Part shown: positions 53,863 to 61,419 of the stretch, piece by piece
How the letters are laid out: each line of letters starts with the position of its first letter
Position numbering within the stretch: the first letter of the stretch is position 1
From: Oleidesulfovibrio alaskensis DSM 16109
GTDB taxonomy: Bacteria > Desulfobacterota > Desulfovibrionia > Desulfovibrionales > Desulfovibrionaceae
DNA length: 64,000 bases
NCBI RefSeq assembly: GCF_000482745.1
Contig: NZ_AXWQ01000004.1
Coordinates: forward strand, 482,840 to 546,839
Direction of reading: 5' to 3'
Notes under the pieces: model-generated
Databases searched by the model: none
The model's input: the letters and a program-made list of their open reading frames with translations, nothing else
What the model was told of the DNA's origin: nothing
Position numbers and translations under genes: made by a program

Positions 53863-53905
53863 TTCCGGCGCGCCGTCCCTGCGGGGCGTACGCGCCGGAA
53901 TTTTT
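53863..53905 (+). terminator. Terminator between hemB and ahbD
   Basis: TTCCGGCGCG pairs with CGCGCCGGAA around an 18-base loop, followed by five T residues. Confidence 0.75.
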
Positions 53906-53956
53906 CAGCCGACCTGTGCAGCCCTGCACATGCCGTACAGGTACAAGGACACACAC

Positions 53957-55123
53957 ATGCACAACGCAAACCACCCGCACGGCAACGGCCACCCGGCAGA
54001 AAAAAAAGGCATGGGCGCACATTCCGGCGCAATGAACATGCCCCGCACCCTTGAAGACGGCAGCCCCGCATGCCGCCTCATCGCCTGGGAGGTCACCCGT
54101 TCCTGCAACCTTGCCTGCAAGCACTGCCGCGCCGAAGCCCATACCGAACCATATCCCGGCGAACTGAGCACACAGGAAGCCAAAGCGCTCATCGACACTT
54201 TTCCTGAAGTGGGCAACCCCATAATTATCTTCACCGGTGGCGACCCCATGATGCGCGCCGACCTGTACGAGCTGATCCGCTACGCCACGGGACTTGGTCT
54301 GCGTTGTGTGCTGTCGCCCAACGGAACGCTGATAACCGGGCAGAACGCCGTGCAGATACGCGAAGCCGGAGTGCAGCGCTGTTCCATTTCCATAGACGGT
54401 CCGTCTGCAGAACTGCATGACGAGTTCCGCGGCGTACCCGGCGCATTCGAACAGTCCATGCGCGGCATTGAATTTTTGAAGCAGGCCGGAGTGGAGTTTC
54501 AGATAAACACCACGGTTACGCGTGACAATCTTCCGTACTTCAAAGACATCTTCAAACTGTGTGAAAATCTGGGCGCCGCAGCATGGCATATATTTCTGCT
54601 GGTACCCACCGGCCGCGCAGCACAGCTGGGCGCACAGGTCATCACCGCCGAAGAATACGAAGAAGTACTCAACTGGTTCTACGATTTCCGCAAGACGACC
54701 TCCATGCATCTCAAGGCTACCTGCGCACCGCACTATTACCGCATCATGCGCCAGCGGGCCAAGGAAGAAGGCCTACCGGTGACGCCTGACAACTTCGGCA
54801 TGGATGCCATGACCAGAGGGTGTCTGGGCGGTATCGGCTTCTGCTTTATATCGCATACCGGACAGGTACAGCCATGCGGTTATCTGGAACTGGACTGCGG
54901 CAATGTGCGCGATACGCGTTTTCCTGAAATATGGCGCAAATCGGAATACTTCAGGCAGTTCCGCACGCCGGAAGAATATGACGGCAAATGCGGGCACTGT
55001 GAATACCACAATGTATGCGGCGGCTGCCGCGCCCGTGGCTTCACCATGAGCGGCAGCCATATGGCAGAAGAGCCTCTGTGCACCTACCAGCCGCGCAAAA
55101 AGCCCGCCGCAGACCGTAAATAA
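53957..55123 (+). CDS. ahbD: AhbD, heme synthase (radical SAM)
   Basis: The 388-residue protein has a His-rich, low-complexity N-terminus, then the radical SAM cluster CNLACKHC (about residues 53-60) in the context RLIAWEVTRSCN, and a SPASM-type end with CGHCEYHNVCGGC. HIFLLVPTGR and QPCGYLELDCGNV are typical of AhbD, which oxidatively decarboxylates the two propionates of Fe-coproporphyrin III to give heme b. The start at 53957 has AAGGA seven bases upstream. The His-rich stretch could bind metal. Confidence 0.9.
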   Translation: MHNANHPHGNGHPAEKKGMGAHSGAMNMPRTLEDGSPACRLIAWEVTRSCNLACKHCRAEAHTEPYPGELSTQEAKALIDTFPEVGNPIIIFTGGDPMMRADLYELIRYATGLGLRCVLSPNGTLITGQNAVQIREAGVQRCSISIDGPSAELHDEFRGVPGAFEQSMRGIEFLKQAGVEFQINTTVTRDNLPYFKDIFKLCENLGAAAWHIFLLVPTGRAAQLGAQVITAEEYEEVLNWFYDFRKTTSMHLKATCAPHYYRIMRQRAKEEGLPVTPDNFGMDAMTRGCLGGIGFCFISHTGQVQPCGYLELDCGNVRDTRFPEIWRKSEYFRQFRTPEEYDGKCGHCEYHNVCGGCRARGFTMSGSHMAEEPLCTYQPRKKPAADRK

Positions 55124-55187
55124 ACTTCATGGCTGTGCATACAGCAGCCGGACGCGGCTTCACTCTTAACGATTCACAGGAGCTAGC

Positions 55188-55682
55188 ATGACTGGACCCG
55201 CCGTGCAGGATCAGGAGCTGGATCAGTTCGATAAAAAAATTCTGGATATCATCCAGACCGGTTTTCCGCTGGAACCACGGCCGTATGCCGTTATCGGCGA
55301 TGCAGTGGGCCTGACTGAAGCAGAAGCCCTCGCCCGCGTGCGCGCCCTGAAGGAACGCAGAATAATCAGACGGCTGGGAGCCAACTTCAATTCATGGAAG
55401 CTCGGTTTCCGCTCTACACTGTGCGCCGCCAAAGTACCTGAAGACAAGTTCGACGAATTTGTGGCCGAAGTGAACAGCCATGTGGGTGTCACCCACAACT
55501 ACCTGCGCGCCCATGCGTACAATGTCTGGTTCACCTTTATCGGCCCCAGCTGGGAAGAAGTGTGCAGCACTCTGGACAGCATAACGCAGAAAACCGGCAT
55601 TCCCATTCTGAATCTGCCCGCAGAAGAGCTGTATAAAATAAGGGTTGATTTCAAGATGGATGAAGACCCCGCTGCGGACTGA
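55188..55682 (+). CDS. Siroheme decarboxylase subunit (AhbA/AhbB, Lrp-like)
   Basis: The 164-residue protein has an Lrp/AsnC helix-turn-helix-like N-terminus (DKKILDIIQTGFPLEPRPYAVIGDAVGL) and a RAM-like C-terminal half (GVTHNYLRAHAYNVWFTFIGP). Such proteins in heme clusters are siroheme decarboxylase subunits AhbA or AhbB rather than regulators. GVTHNYLR and NVWFT are typical. Only one of the two subunits is in the window, so the partner must lie elsewhere. CAGGAG precedes the ATG. Confidence 0.85.
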   Translation: MTGPAVQDQELDQFDKKILDIIQTGFPLEPRPYAVIGDAVGLTEAEALARVRALKERRIIRRLGANFNSWKLGFRSTLCAAKVPEDKFDEFVAEVNSHVGVTHNYLRAHAYNVWFTFIGPSWEEVCSTLDSITQKTGIPILNLPAEELYKIRVDFKMDEDPAAD

Positions 55683-55747
55683 CAACGTCGTACCGTTGCG
55701 CTGCGGCATGTTCCCCGCGCAGGACAAGCCGCCCATACGCCGTCATG

Positions 55748-55782
55748 CAGGGTGCCAACCTTTTGGGTCGGCACCCTGTTTC
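55748..55782 (+). terminator. Terminator of the heme cluster
   Basis: CAGGGTGCC pairs exactly with GGCACCCTG around a 13-base loop and is followed by TTT. Confidence 0.75.
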
Positions 55783-55882
55783 CGTCTGCGGCGCCGGGCG
55801 TGGCCCGCTTCTTTGCGGCGGGGCCACCCTGCCGCAGCACAATGCAAAAACAGTGTATCCGGCAAGATACCGTCATATACAG

Positions 55883-55911
55883 TTGCTCTTATGACAAAGC
55901 CGGACTATACT
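55883..55911 (+). promoter_or_regulatory. Promoter of the GntR gene
   Basis: TTGCTC and TATACT are exactly 17 bases apart, about 110 bases before the TTG start codon. This argues against longer versions of the GntR protein starting at 55891 or earlier. Confidence 0.6.
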
Positions 55912-56031
55912 CTGCGCTCTGTTTTTCTGTACAGTTATCCGCAACATGCAGGCGACAGCGCCATGCACGCCGGAAGCTCCGGCAATGCGCGGGCACCTTT
56001 TATCTTCAGCCTACTGAAAGGAACAATCGCA

Positions 56032-56700
56032 TTGAGCGGCATTGTCAAACAGACATACAGCGAACAGGTTGTAGAATACATCAAGGACCGCATTCTCAAA
56101 GGTGAACTTTCTCCCGGCGATCCGGTCAAGGAAGCTCTCATTGCGCAGAAGCTTGCCATAAGCAGGGCTCCCGTACGCGAAGCACTCCAGATTCTCGCGC
56201 GGGAAGGGCTGATTGTGTATGAACCGCAGAAAGGCAAACGCATTACCGCCCTCACCGCCAAAGAAATACGCGACAGCTATTTTACCGGCGGAGTGCTGGA
56301 AGCGGCTGCCGTGGCCGCCGCCCTGCCGCTGTATACCGCACAGGATATCGACCTGATGCACCGCACGGTAAACCGCATGAAAGAAGTGGCCGACACAGGT
56401 GCGCCGCTGGACAGCATGACGGGACTGGACAACATCTTTCACGAAACCCTTTTCTCACGCGTGGACAATCCGCTGCTGGTCGAGCTTTGCCGCCGGTCCT
56501 GTCAGGGCATATCCAAATTTCTGCTGTACAGGCACTGGATCAAACTGTTTTCAGCACAGGAAGTCTATCTGCGCCACAAAGCGGTGTTTGACGCTGTGGC
56601 AAGCGGCGACCCCGCCCTTACAGAAACAGCCATCCGCCATCACTACACAGAGTCCGGAGAACGCATGTCGAACTACGGAGTCGACGTGTTCGACGGCTGA
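56032..56700 (+). CDS. GntR/FadR-family regulator
   Basis: The 222-residue protein has the winged helix at about residues 8-70 (EYIKDRILKGELSPGDPV, AISRAPVREALQILAREGLI) and an FCD-type all-helical effector domain with metal-ligand pattern D/H...H...H (DNIFHETLF, GDPALTETAIRHH). The TTG start has AAGGA at nine bases and matches the family opening (VKQTYSEQVVEYIK). It stands 235 bases from the end of the NhaC-ridA catabolic module, convergent with it, and is the natural candidate to bind the two TGTCGA palindromes upstream of ridA. Confidence 0.88.
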   Translation: MSGIVKQTYSEQVVEYIKDRILKGELSPGDPVKEALIAQKLAISRAPVREALQILAREGLIVYEPQKGKRITALTAKEIRDSYFTGGVLEAAAVAAALPLYTAQDIDLMHRTVNRMKEVADTGAPLDSMTGLDNIFHETLFSRVDNPLLVELCRRSCQGISKFLLYRHWIKLFSAQEVYLRHKAVFDAVASGDPALTETAIRHHYTESGERMSNYGVDVFDG

Positions 56701-56886
56701 GCGCCGCAGCCACGTCATCCGCTCCGGTCCTGCGGGGCGGTCTCTTTTTTTGCTCCTGCGGCTGCCGCCGCACGGCAGCCAATACCGCACATCCCCGCAC
56801 GGCCTGCCCCGGAACCCCCCGAAGGCACCGCATCCTGCTGCCCGTCCGAAGACCGCAACAGCTCTGCGTGCTCTGCCGAAGACCAC

Positions 56887-56912
56887 AAAAAAAGGGAGCC
56901 GCAGCTCCCTTT
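56887..56912 (-). terminator. Terminator of the NhaC-type transporter gene
   Basis: On the minus strand AAAGGGAGC and GCTCCCTTT form a perfect stem followed by TTTT, 22 bases past the stop. Confidence 0.88.
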
Positions 56913-56934
56913 CGTTATACATAATCCGGTGACA

Positions 56935-58356
56935 TCAGGCCGTTGCCGTTTCAGTCTGTGCACTGTCGGGCTCGGCGTATCTGCGGTTCCAGCCGGTGAT
57001 GGCCGAAAAGAGCAGCACGCCGAACAATGCCCATGAATACGGGTTGTACAGCGCGGCGGAAATGGACGGCGCGGCAAGGCCGAAAGATTCCGCGGCGGAA
57101 ACCACAGCCGCATACCAGGCCGCCACGACAATGTGCCAGGGAAGAATGAAGAATATGGTGCACACGGCGCAGTCCATCAGGTTTGCACGACGGGCCGGCG
57201 CCAGATTGAATTTTTCGCCTATGGGACGCACCAGACTGGGCCCCACCAGCAATTCTGCAGGAGCGTTGGCGGAAATGGGAATGGATGCCAGCACCGTTAC
57301 CCCGATAATGGAAAGCTCTGCCTGCCGCACGGTATTGATGATGAATTTTTCGGCAAAGCTCAGAATGCGCTTCATGATGCCGCTTTCCACCAGTATCTGG
57401 GTAACGGCAAGAATCAGCAGGGCAAAAATGATGGCTCCCACCACACCGCTTATACCGTCCTGAATGAGTCCGGTGCTTATGCCGCGCTTGGCAGGAATGC
57501 TGAAAATATCACCGATGAGCAGGTTGCCGTTGAAAACCCCCACCACGGCGGCTGCTATGTTGCCGTAAATAAGCGATTCAATGATGTGTCTGCCCATGAG
57601 AGCGGAAATGACAACAGTGGCCAGGGCAAGCAGCATCAGCGCGCCGGAAGGATCCATCTGAGCCTGAAGTTCAGGCAGGGGCTTTACCGTACCGCCGCCG
57701 CCGAACAGCAGGAATATGGCGCTTGCAATGGTGGCTGCCGCCATGGCCAGCGGAAAACGGCTGCGCACAACATCACGCATGGTGGCGCCCTGCGTGTACG
57801 CCGAAACAATTGTAGTATCTGAAATGGGGGCAAGGTTGTCGCCGAAGGCGGCGCCCGAAAGTATGGCAGTGGCCAGCAGGGCAGGGTCAGCGCCGAGGAA
57901 GCAGCCCGCAGGAAAAAGTACCGGTGTCAGCGCGATGCATGTGCCGGTGCTGGTGCCGGTGCCAAGAGCAAAAAGCGCCGCGGCAACAAACACCATCAGT
58001 GTAAACACAGCTCCCTGCGCACCCGTGGTCATACCCAGCCACAGCAGACCGTTCACCAGCCCGCCGCCTACCATCAGTTTGCCGAAAACACCGGCAAACA
58101 ACCACGCCGTAACAATGACGATACCCGTTTTATCACCAATGCCGCGCATGGCCGCACGGCAGTACTCGTGCTTGTTTTTGGCAAAAAACAATCCGGCCAC
58201 AATGGCCAGCCAGCCACAGGCCCAGAAAGGCTTCGTGCCGCCCATCTCCTCCACAGAAAGCCATACCAGTCCGCCGACCAGAACGATAAGGGGCACAAGG
58301 CCGCCCCATATGCCGCCATACAGTTCCAGGCGTGTATCCATGTTATGCTGTTCCAT
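56935..58356 (-). CDS. NhaC-family sodium/proton antiporter-like transporter
   Basis: The roughly 473-residue protein has 11-12 membrane helices and the NhaC hallmark GTGTSTGTCIALTPV plus SGAAFGDNLAPISDTTIVSA (about residues 145-190). NhaC relatives exchange Na+ for H+ or couple Na+ to organic acid/amino acid transport. Its operon partners degrade a sulfur amino acid, so uptake of that compound is plausible. The ATG at 58356 is chosen over an upstream in-frame start that lacks membrane character. A terminator separates it from the upstream gene. Confidence 0.85.
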   Translation of the reverse strand: MEQHNMDTRLELYGGIWGGLVPLIVLVGGLVWLSVEEMGGTKPFWACGWLAIVAGLFFAKNKHEYCRAAMRGIGDKTGIVIVTAWLFAGVFGKLMVGGGLVNGLLWLGMTTGAQGAVFTLMVFVAAALFALGTGTSTGTCIALTPVLFPAGCFLGADPALLATAILSGAAFGDNLAPISDTTIVSAYTQGATMRDVVRSRFPLAMAAATIASAIFLLFGGGGTVKPLPELQAQMDPSGALMLLALATVVISALMGRHIIESLIYGNIAAAVVGVFNGNLLIGDIFSIPAKRGISTGLIQDGISGVVGAIIFALLILAVTQILVESGIMKRILSFAEKFIINTVRQAELSIIGVTVLASIPISANAPAELLVGPSLVRPIGEKFNLAPARRANLMDCAVCTIFFILPWHIVVAAWYAAVVSAAESFGLAAPSISAALYNPYSWALFGVLLFSAITGWNRRYAEPDSAQTETATA

Positions 58357-58441
58357 CCTGCTTCCCTTTTCATGTATCTGTTGTATGTCGCGGTGCTGTA
58401 CCCCGCGGTGCTGCAATGCGGGAAAACCCCTCTTCCCTTGC

Positions 58442-58475
58442 AAAAAAGCCGCACCCGCGCAAAGCGGATGCGGCT
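58442..58475 (-). terminator. Terminator/attenuator between the lyase and NhaC genes
   Basis: On the minus strand AGCCGCATCCGC and GCGGGTGCGGCT form a near-perfect stem followed by TTTTT, directly after the lyase stop. It should lower transporter expression relative to the enzymes. Confidence 0.85.
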
Positions 58476-58482
58476 CTGAGTC

Positions 58483-59484
58483 TTATTCCATAAAGGTATC
58501 GGTGTACGCATACAGCGCGGGCGAGCCGCCGGTATGCAGGAAAAGCACGTTCGAACCTTCGGGGAAATGACCTTTGCGCACAAGGTCGATAAGGCCGGCC
58601 ATGGCTTTACCGGAATATACGGGGTCGAGCAGAATGCCTTCGGTGGAAGCAAGCAGTTTGACAGCCTCGACCATGGAATCTGTGGGCAGAGAGTATCCTT
58701 CGCCCACGTAACCGTCAAAGCATACCACTTCTTCACGGGCAATGCCGCCGCTTACGCCGACACGTTCTGCAGTGGCACAGGCCAGCTTATGCACCAGCTC
58801 TTCCTGAACAGGTTTGGTGCGGCTCACGTTGACGCCGCTTACCGGAATGCCGGAATTGGTGGCGGCCATGCCCACAACAATACCTGCATGTGTGCCTGCG
58901 CTGCCACTGGGAACCACCATGTGGTCGATGTTGATGCCCTGTTCAAAAAGCTGCTGCATCATTTCCTGAGCGCAAGCAACATACCCTGTGGCACCTATGG
59001 TGTTGGATGCGCCGCCGGGGATAATGTAGGGGTTCCTGCCCTGTTCTTTCAGAGTTCCGGCAACTTTGGTCATTGCCTCCATCATGTCGGAACCGCCGGG
59101 AACCACAGTAATGCTTTTGACACCCATAAGGTGGAAAAGCAGGTTGTTGCCCGATCCCTGCGGCTTGTAGCTGCCCTTTACGCGCTCTTCAAGCACCAGA
59201 TGGCAGTCCATGCCTTCTTTAACCGCCCAGGCAAGAGTAAGACGGCAGTGGTTGGACTGTACAGCCCCGCAGGTGATGATAGTATCAGCACCCTGTTCAA
59301 GCGCGTCTGCAATGCAGAAATCAAGCTTGCGGGTCTTGTTGCCGCCGGCACAACCGGGAAGCAGGTCGTCACGTTTGATATAAATCTGCACCTTACCGCC
59401 CAGCGCGGCGGAAAAGTTATCCAGTTTTTCGATGGGAGTTGCCTGCTGCACATAGCCGCGGCGGGGGAATTTTGCCAGATTCAT
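58483..59484 (-). CDS. PLP-dependent D-cysteine desulfhydrase or L-cysteate sulfo-lyase
   Basis: The 333-residue protein is a fold-type II PLP enzyme of the ACC deaminase/D-cysteine desulfhydrase family. The PLP lysine is in GGNKTRKLDF (about residues 48-57), with CGAVQSNH and IPGGASNTIGATGYV contacting cofactor and substrate, and LLDPVYSGKAMAG, HTGGSPALYAY at the end. Both D-cysteine desulfhydrase (DcyD) and L-cysteate sulfo-lyase (CuyA) belong here and cannot be separated by eye. ERVKGSY and SGNNLLFHLMGV differ from E. coli DcyD. Products are pyruvate, ammonia and sulfide or sulfite. ridA is 20 bases upstream. Confidence 0.85.
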   Translation of the reverse strand: MNLAKFPRRGYVQQATPIEKLDNFSAALGGKVQIYIKRDDLLPGCAGGNKTRKLDFCIADALEQGADTIITCGAVQSNHCRLTLAWAVKEGMDCHLVLEERVKGSYKPQGSGNNLLFHLMGVKSITVVPGGSDMMEAMTKVAGTLKEQGRNPYIIPGGASNTIGATGYVACAQEMMQQLFEQGINIDHMVVPSGSAGTHAGIVVGMAATNSGIPVSGVNVSRTKPVQEELVHKLACATAERVGVSGGIAREEVVCFDGYVGEGYSLPTDSMVEAVKLLASTEGILLDPVYSGKAMAGLIDLVRKGHFPEGSNVLFLHTGGSPALYAYTDTFME

Positions 59485-59504
59485 GATATCACCTCATCCT
59501 GTTA

Positions 59505-59894
59505 CTATTCGGCAATCCTGATGATTGCTTCTATTTCCACATCGGCCTTCAGAGGCAGTGCAGCCACCTGCACGGCGCTGCGGGCCGGATACGGTGTTGA
59601 AAAATATTGCGCGTACACTTCGTTGACAGCGGCAAAGTCACTGATATCGGCCAGAAACACGGTTACTTTGACCACGTCATCCAGCGATGCCCCTGCACTT
59701 TCTGCCACGGCTTTGATGTTGGCGAAAATCTGATGGACCCGATCGCGGATATCGCCTTCGGGCATGGTGCCGGTCTGCGGATTGATGGGCAGCTGACCGG
59801 AAAGAAAAAGCAGGTCGCCGGAAAGTATAGCCTGAGAATACGGGCCTACGGCTCCCGGTGCCTTGGTTGTGGCAATGGCTTTTTTTGCAGACAC
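59505..59894 (-). CDS. ridA: RidA family reactive imine deaminase
   Basis: The 129-residue protein has the YjgF/RidA fold with GPYSQAI near the N-terminus, SGQLPINPQTG, and the conserved arginine in YPARSAVQV (about residue 105). RidA hydrolyses 2-aminoacrylate, the intermediate released by cysteine-type PLP lyases, to pyruvate and ammonia. It is the first gene of the ridA-lyase operon, with a GTG start behind AAAGGAGG. Palindromic operators lie upstream. Confidence 0.93.
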   Translation of the reverse strand: MSAKKAIATTKAPGAVGPYSQAILSGDLLFLSGQLPINPQTGTMPEGDIRDRVHQIFANIKAVAESAGASLDDVVKVTVFLADISDFAAVNEVYAQYFSTPYPARSAVQVAALPLKADVEIEAIIRIAE

Positions 59895-59939
59895 AACGGC
59901 CTCCTTTGCTTGGTAAAAATTTCACATCGCATGTCATAA

Positions 59940-59954
59940 TGTCGAATGTCGACA
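59940..59954. promoter_or_regulatory. Operator TGTCGA-N3-TCGACA, copy 1
   Basis: A perfect palindrome with a three-base spacer lies 46 bases upstream of the ridA start. Confidence 0.7.
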
Positions 59955-60058
59955 ATTTTGATTCATACGACTGAGCCTGAAAACCATCTCGTGTACAAGC
60001 GGTATTCCCGCCGCACGCCTGCACACTACGGTTATCCTCACATATTAGTCAAACAAAA

Positions 60059-60073
60059 TGTCGACATTCGACA
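60059..60073. promoter_or_regulatory. Operator TGTCGA-N3-TCGACA, copy 2
   Basis: The second copy has identical arms and lies 119 bp from the first (centre to centre). Two sites of this type could support looping by the nearby GntR-family regulator. Confidence 0.7.
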
Positions 60074-60577
60074 ATAATTTTTATTCATCATGATAAAAAA
60101 ACATCATCAATACGTTAAAAAAAACAATAAAAAAAGAGCATTACGAAGAGGAAAAATATTGCGCCGCCCTTGCTCATTATTTCACATAAACAAGCCTTCT
60201 ATCGGGTTCAGCGTTCCGGCAAAACACTGCCGCCGTGACCAAGAAAACAGTCCACGACGGCAGAACAATGTGGATAAGCTGGGAAAAATGATCCATCACG
60301 TTCCGAACCTCGCCTTTGCTACTGTTTTCCGGATTCTGCGGCCGAATTTTGGGCCGGACTTCCAGCCAGACTTCGCACAGACATCCGGCCGGACTTGCAA
60401 CCGGTGCCGTCCGCCGGCGGACAAGCTAACAAGCCGGTCGGGCTAGAAAATTATCATCCTCCGCCACGCGGATAATAATAGAAAAAAAGCGCTGATGCAG
60501 AACAATACTTACAGACTCAAACCGCCGGCTCATGCTTCCGGCAGCGGGGTCATCACGTCAATCTACCGGAGGTATCG

Positions 60578-61351
60578 ATGAAAAAAACAATCCTGTCCGC
60601 ATTCCTGTTTCTCATGCTGGTTGCAGCGTTCCCTCTGCATGCTGCGCAAAATGTCACCGTATACGGTGACGACGCCTACCCGCCCTACAGCTACCAGAAA
60701 GGAAAAGAAGCCAGAGGCATCTATGTTGATATTCTGAAAAAAGCTTTTGCACAGATGCCCGACTACAATGTGACCATAGAGCTTGTGCCGTGGAAACGTG
60801 CAGTCAAGCTGGTGGAAACCGGTAAAGGATTTGCTTTTTTCCCGCCTTATTACCGTCCGGACCTGCGCCCGTGGGTCATCCATTCCGAACCCATTCTGGA
60901 AGAAGCAGTTGTCGTATTCTGCCGCGATGACGTGCTGGCCTCTCCCCGCCCTGACTGGCCTGCAGACTACAAAGGGTTGACCGTGGGGACAAACGAAGGC
61001 TTTTCACTCGGGCGAAAAGAAGCCGAACAAGGCATAATCACACTGGAAGAGGCCGGTGATAATGACAAAAACGTTATAAAAGTAGCCAACAAACGTATTG
61101 ACTGCTACCTCAACGACCGCCTTGCCGTACTGCAGACCATTCAGAGTCTGAAACAGGCAGGCAAGTATGTTGAGGGACAGCACGCCGGTATCCTGGAAGG
61201 CGCTGTGGTCGAACAGGAATACGGTCACGTGGGCTTTGCCACGGCAGGCTCGTTCCCGTTCCGCGACGACTTTGTCGCCAAATTCAATGAAACCATAAAG
61301 AAGATGAAGGCATCAGGCGAAATCGAAGCTATTGTTGCCGGATATAAATAA
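60578..61351 (+). CDS. Periplasmic amino-acid-type solute-binding protein (family 3)
   Basis: The 257-residue protein has a signal peptide (KKTILSAFLFLMLVAAFPLHA) and the bilobal family 3 binding fold: VTVYGDDAYPPYSYQKG, GIYVDILKKAF, WKRAVKLVETGK. No ABC permease or ATPase is next to it. A chemoreceptor follows on the same strand after 68 bases, so it may deliver ligand information to the receptor. CGGAGG precedes the ATG. Confidence 0.9.
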   Translation: MKKTILSAFLFLMLVAAFPLHAAQNVTVYGDDAYPPYSYQKGKEARGIYVDILKKAFAQMPDYNVTIELVPWKRAVKLVETGKGFAFFPPYYRPDLRPWVIHSEPILEEAVVVFCRDDVLASPRPDWPADYKGLTVGTNEGFSLGRKEAEQGIITLEEAGDNDKNVIKVANKRIDCYLNDRLAVLQTIQSLKQAGKYVEGQHAGILEGAVVEQEYGHVGFATAGSFPFRDDFVAKFNETIKKMKASGEIEAIVAGYK

Positions 61352-61360
61352 CTGAACAAA

Positions 61361-61390
61361 GCAGGAAGCCTTCGCACGGAGGCTTCCTGC
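61361..61390 (+). repeat. Perfect hairpin between binding protein and chemoreceptor genes
   Basis: GCAGGAAGCC pairs exactly with GGCTTCCTGC around a ten-base loop. No T run follows, so it may stabilise the upstream mRNA end rather than stop transcription. Confidence 0.6.
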
Positions 61391-61419
61391 TCCGGCCCCG
61401 AAACAGCTCGGAGGGCATT

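Larger units (their letters stand above)
59895..60577. other. Regulatory and gene-free region between ridA and a solute-binding protein
   Basis: The left 180 bases hold two operators of the ridA operon. The rest is AT-rich then GC-rich, with CCGGACTT-type short repeats near 60350-60430. An open frame of 118 codons at 60090 has unusual composition and no ribosome site, and I do not accept it. Confidence 0.55.

Noticed and set aside
60090..60446. 118-codon lysine- and arginine-rich frame upstream of the solute-binding gene
   Set aside because: It has no ribosome site, odd composition that changes midway, and crosses an AT-rich to GC-rich boundary typical of regulatory DNA.
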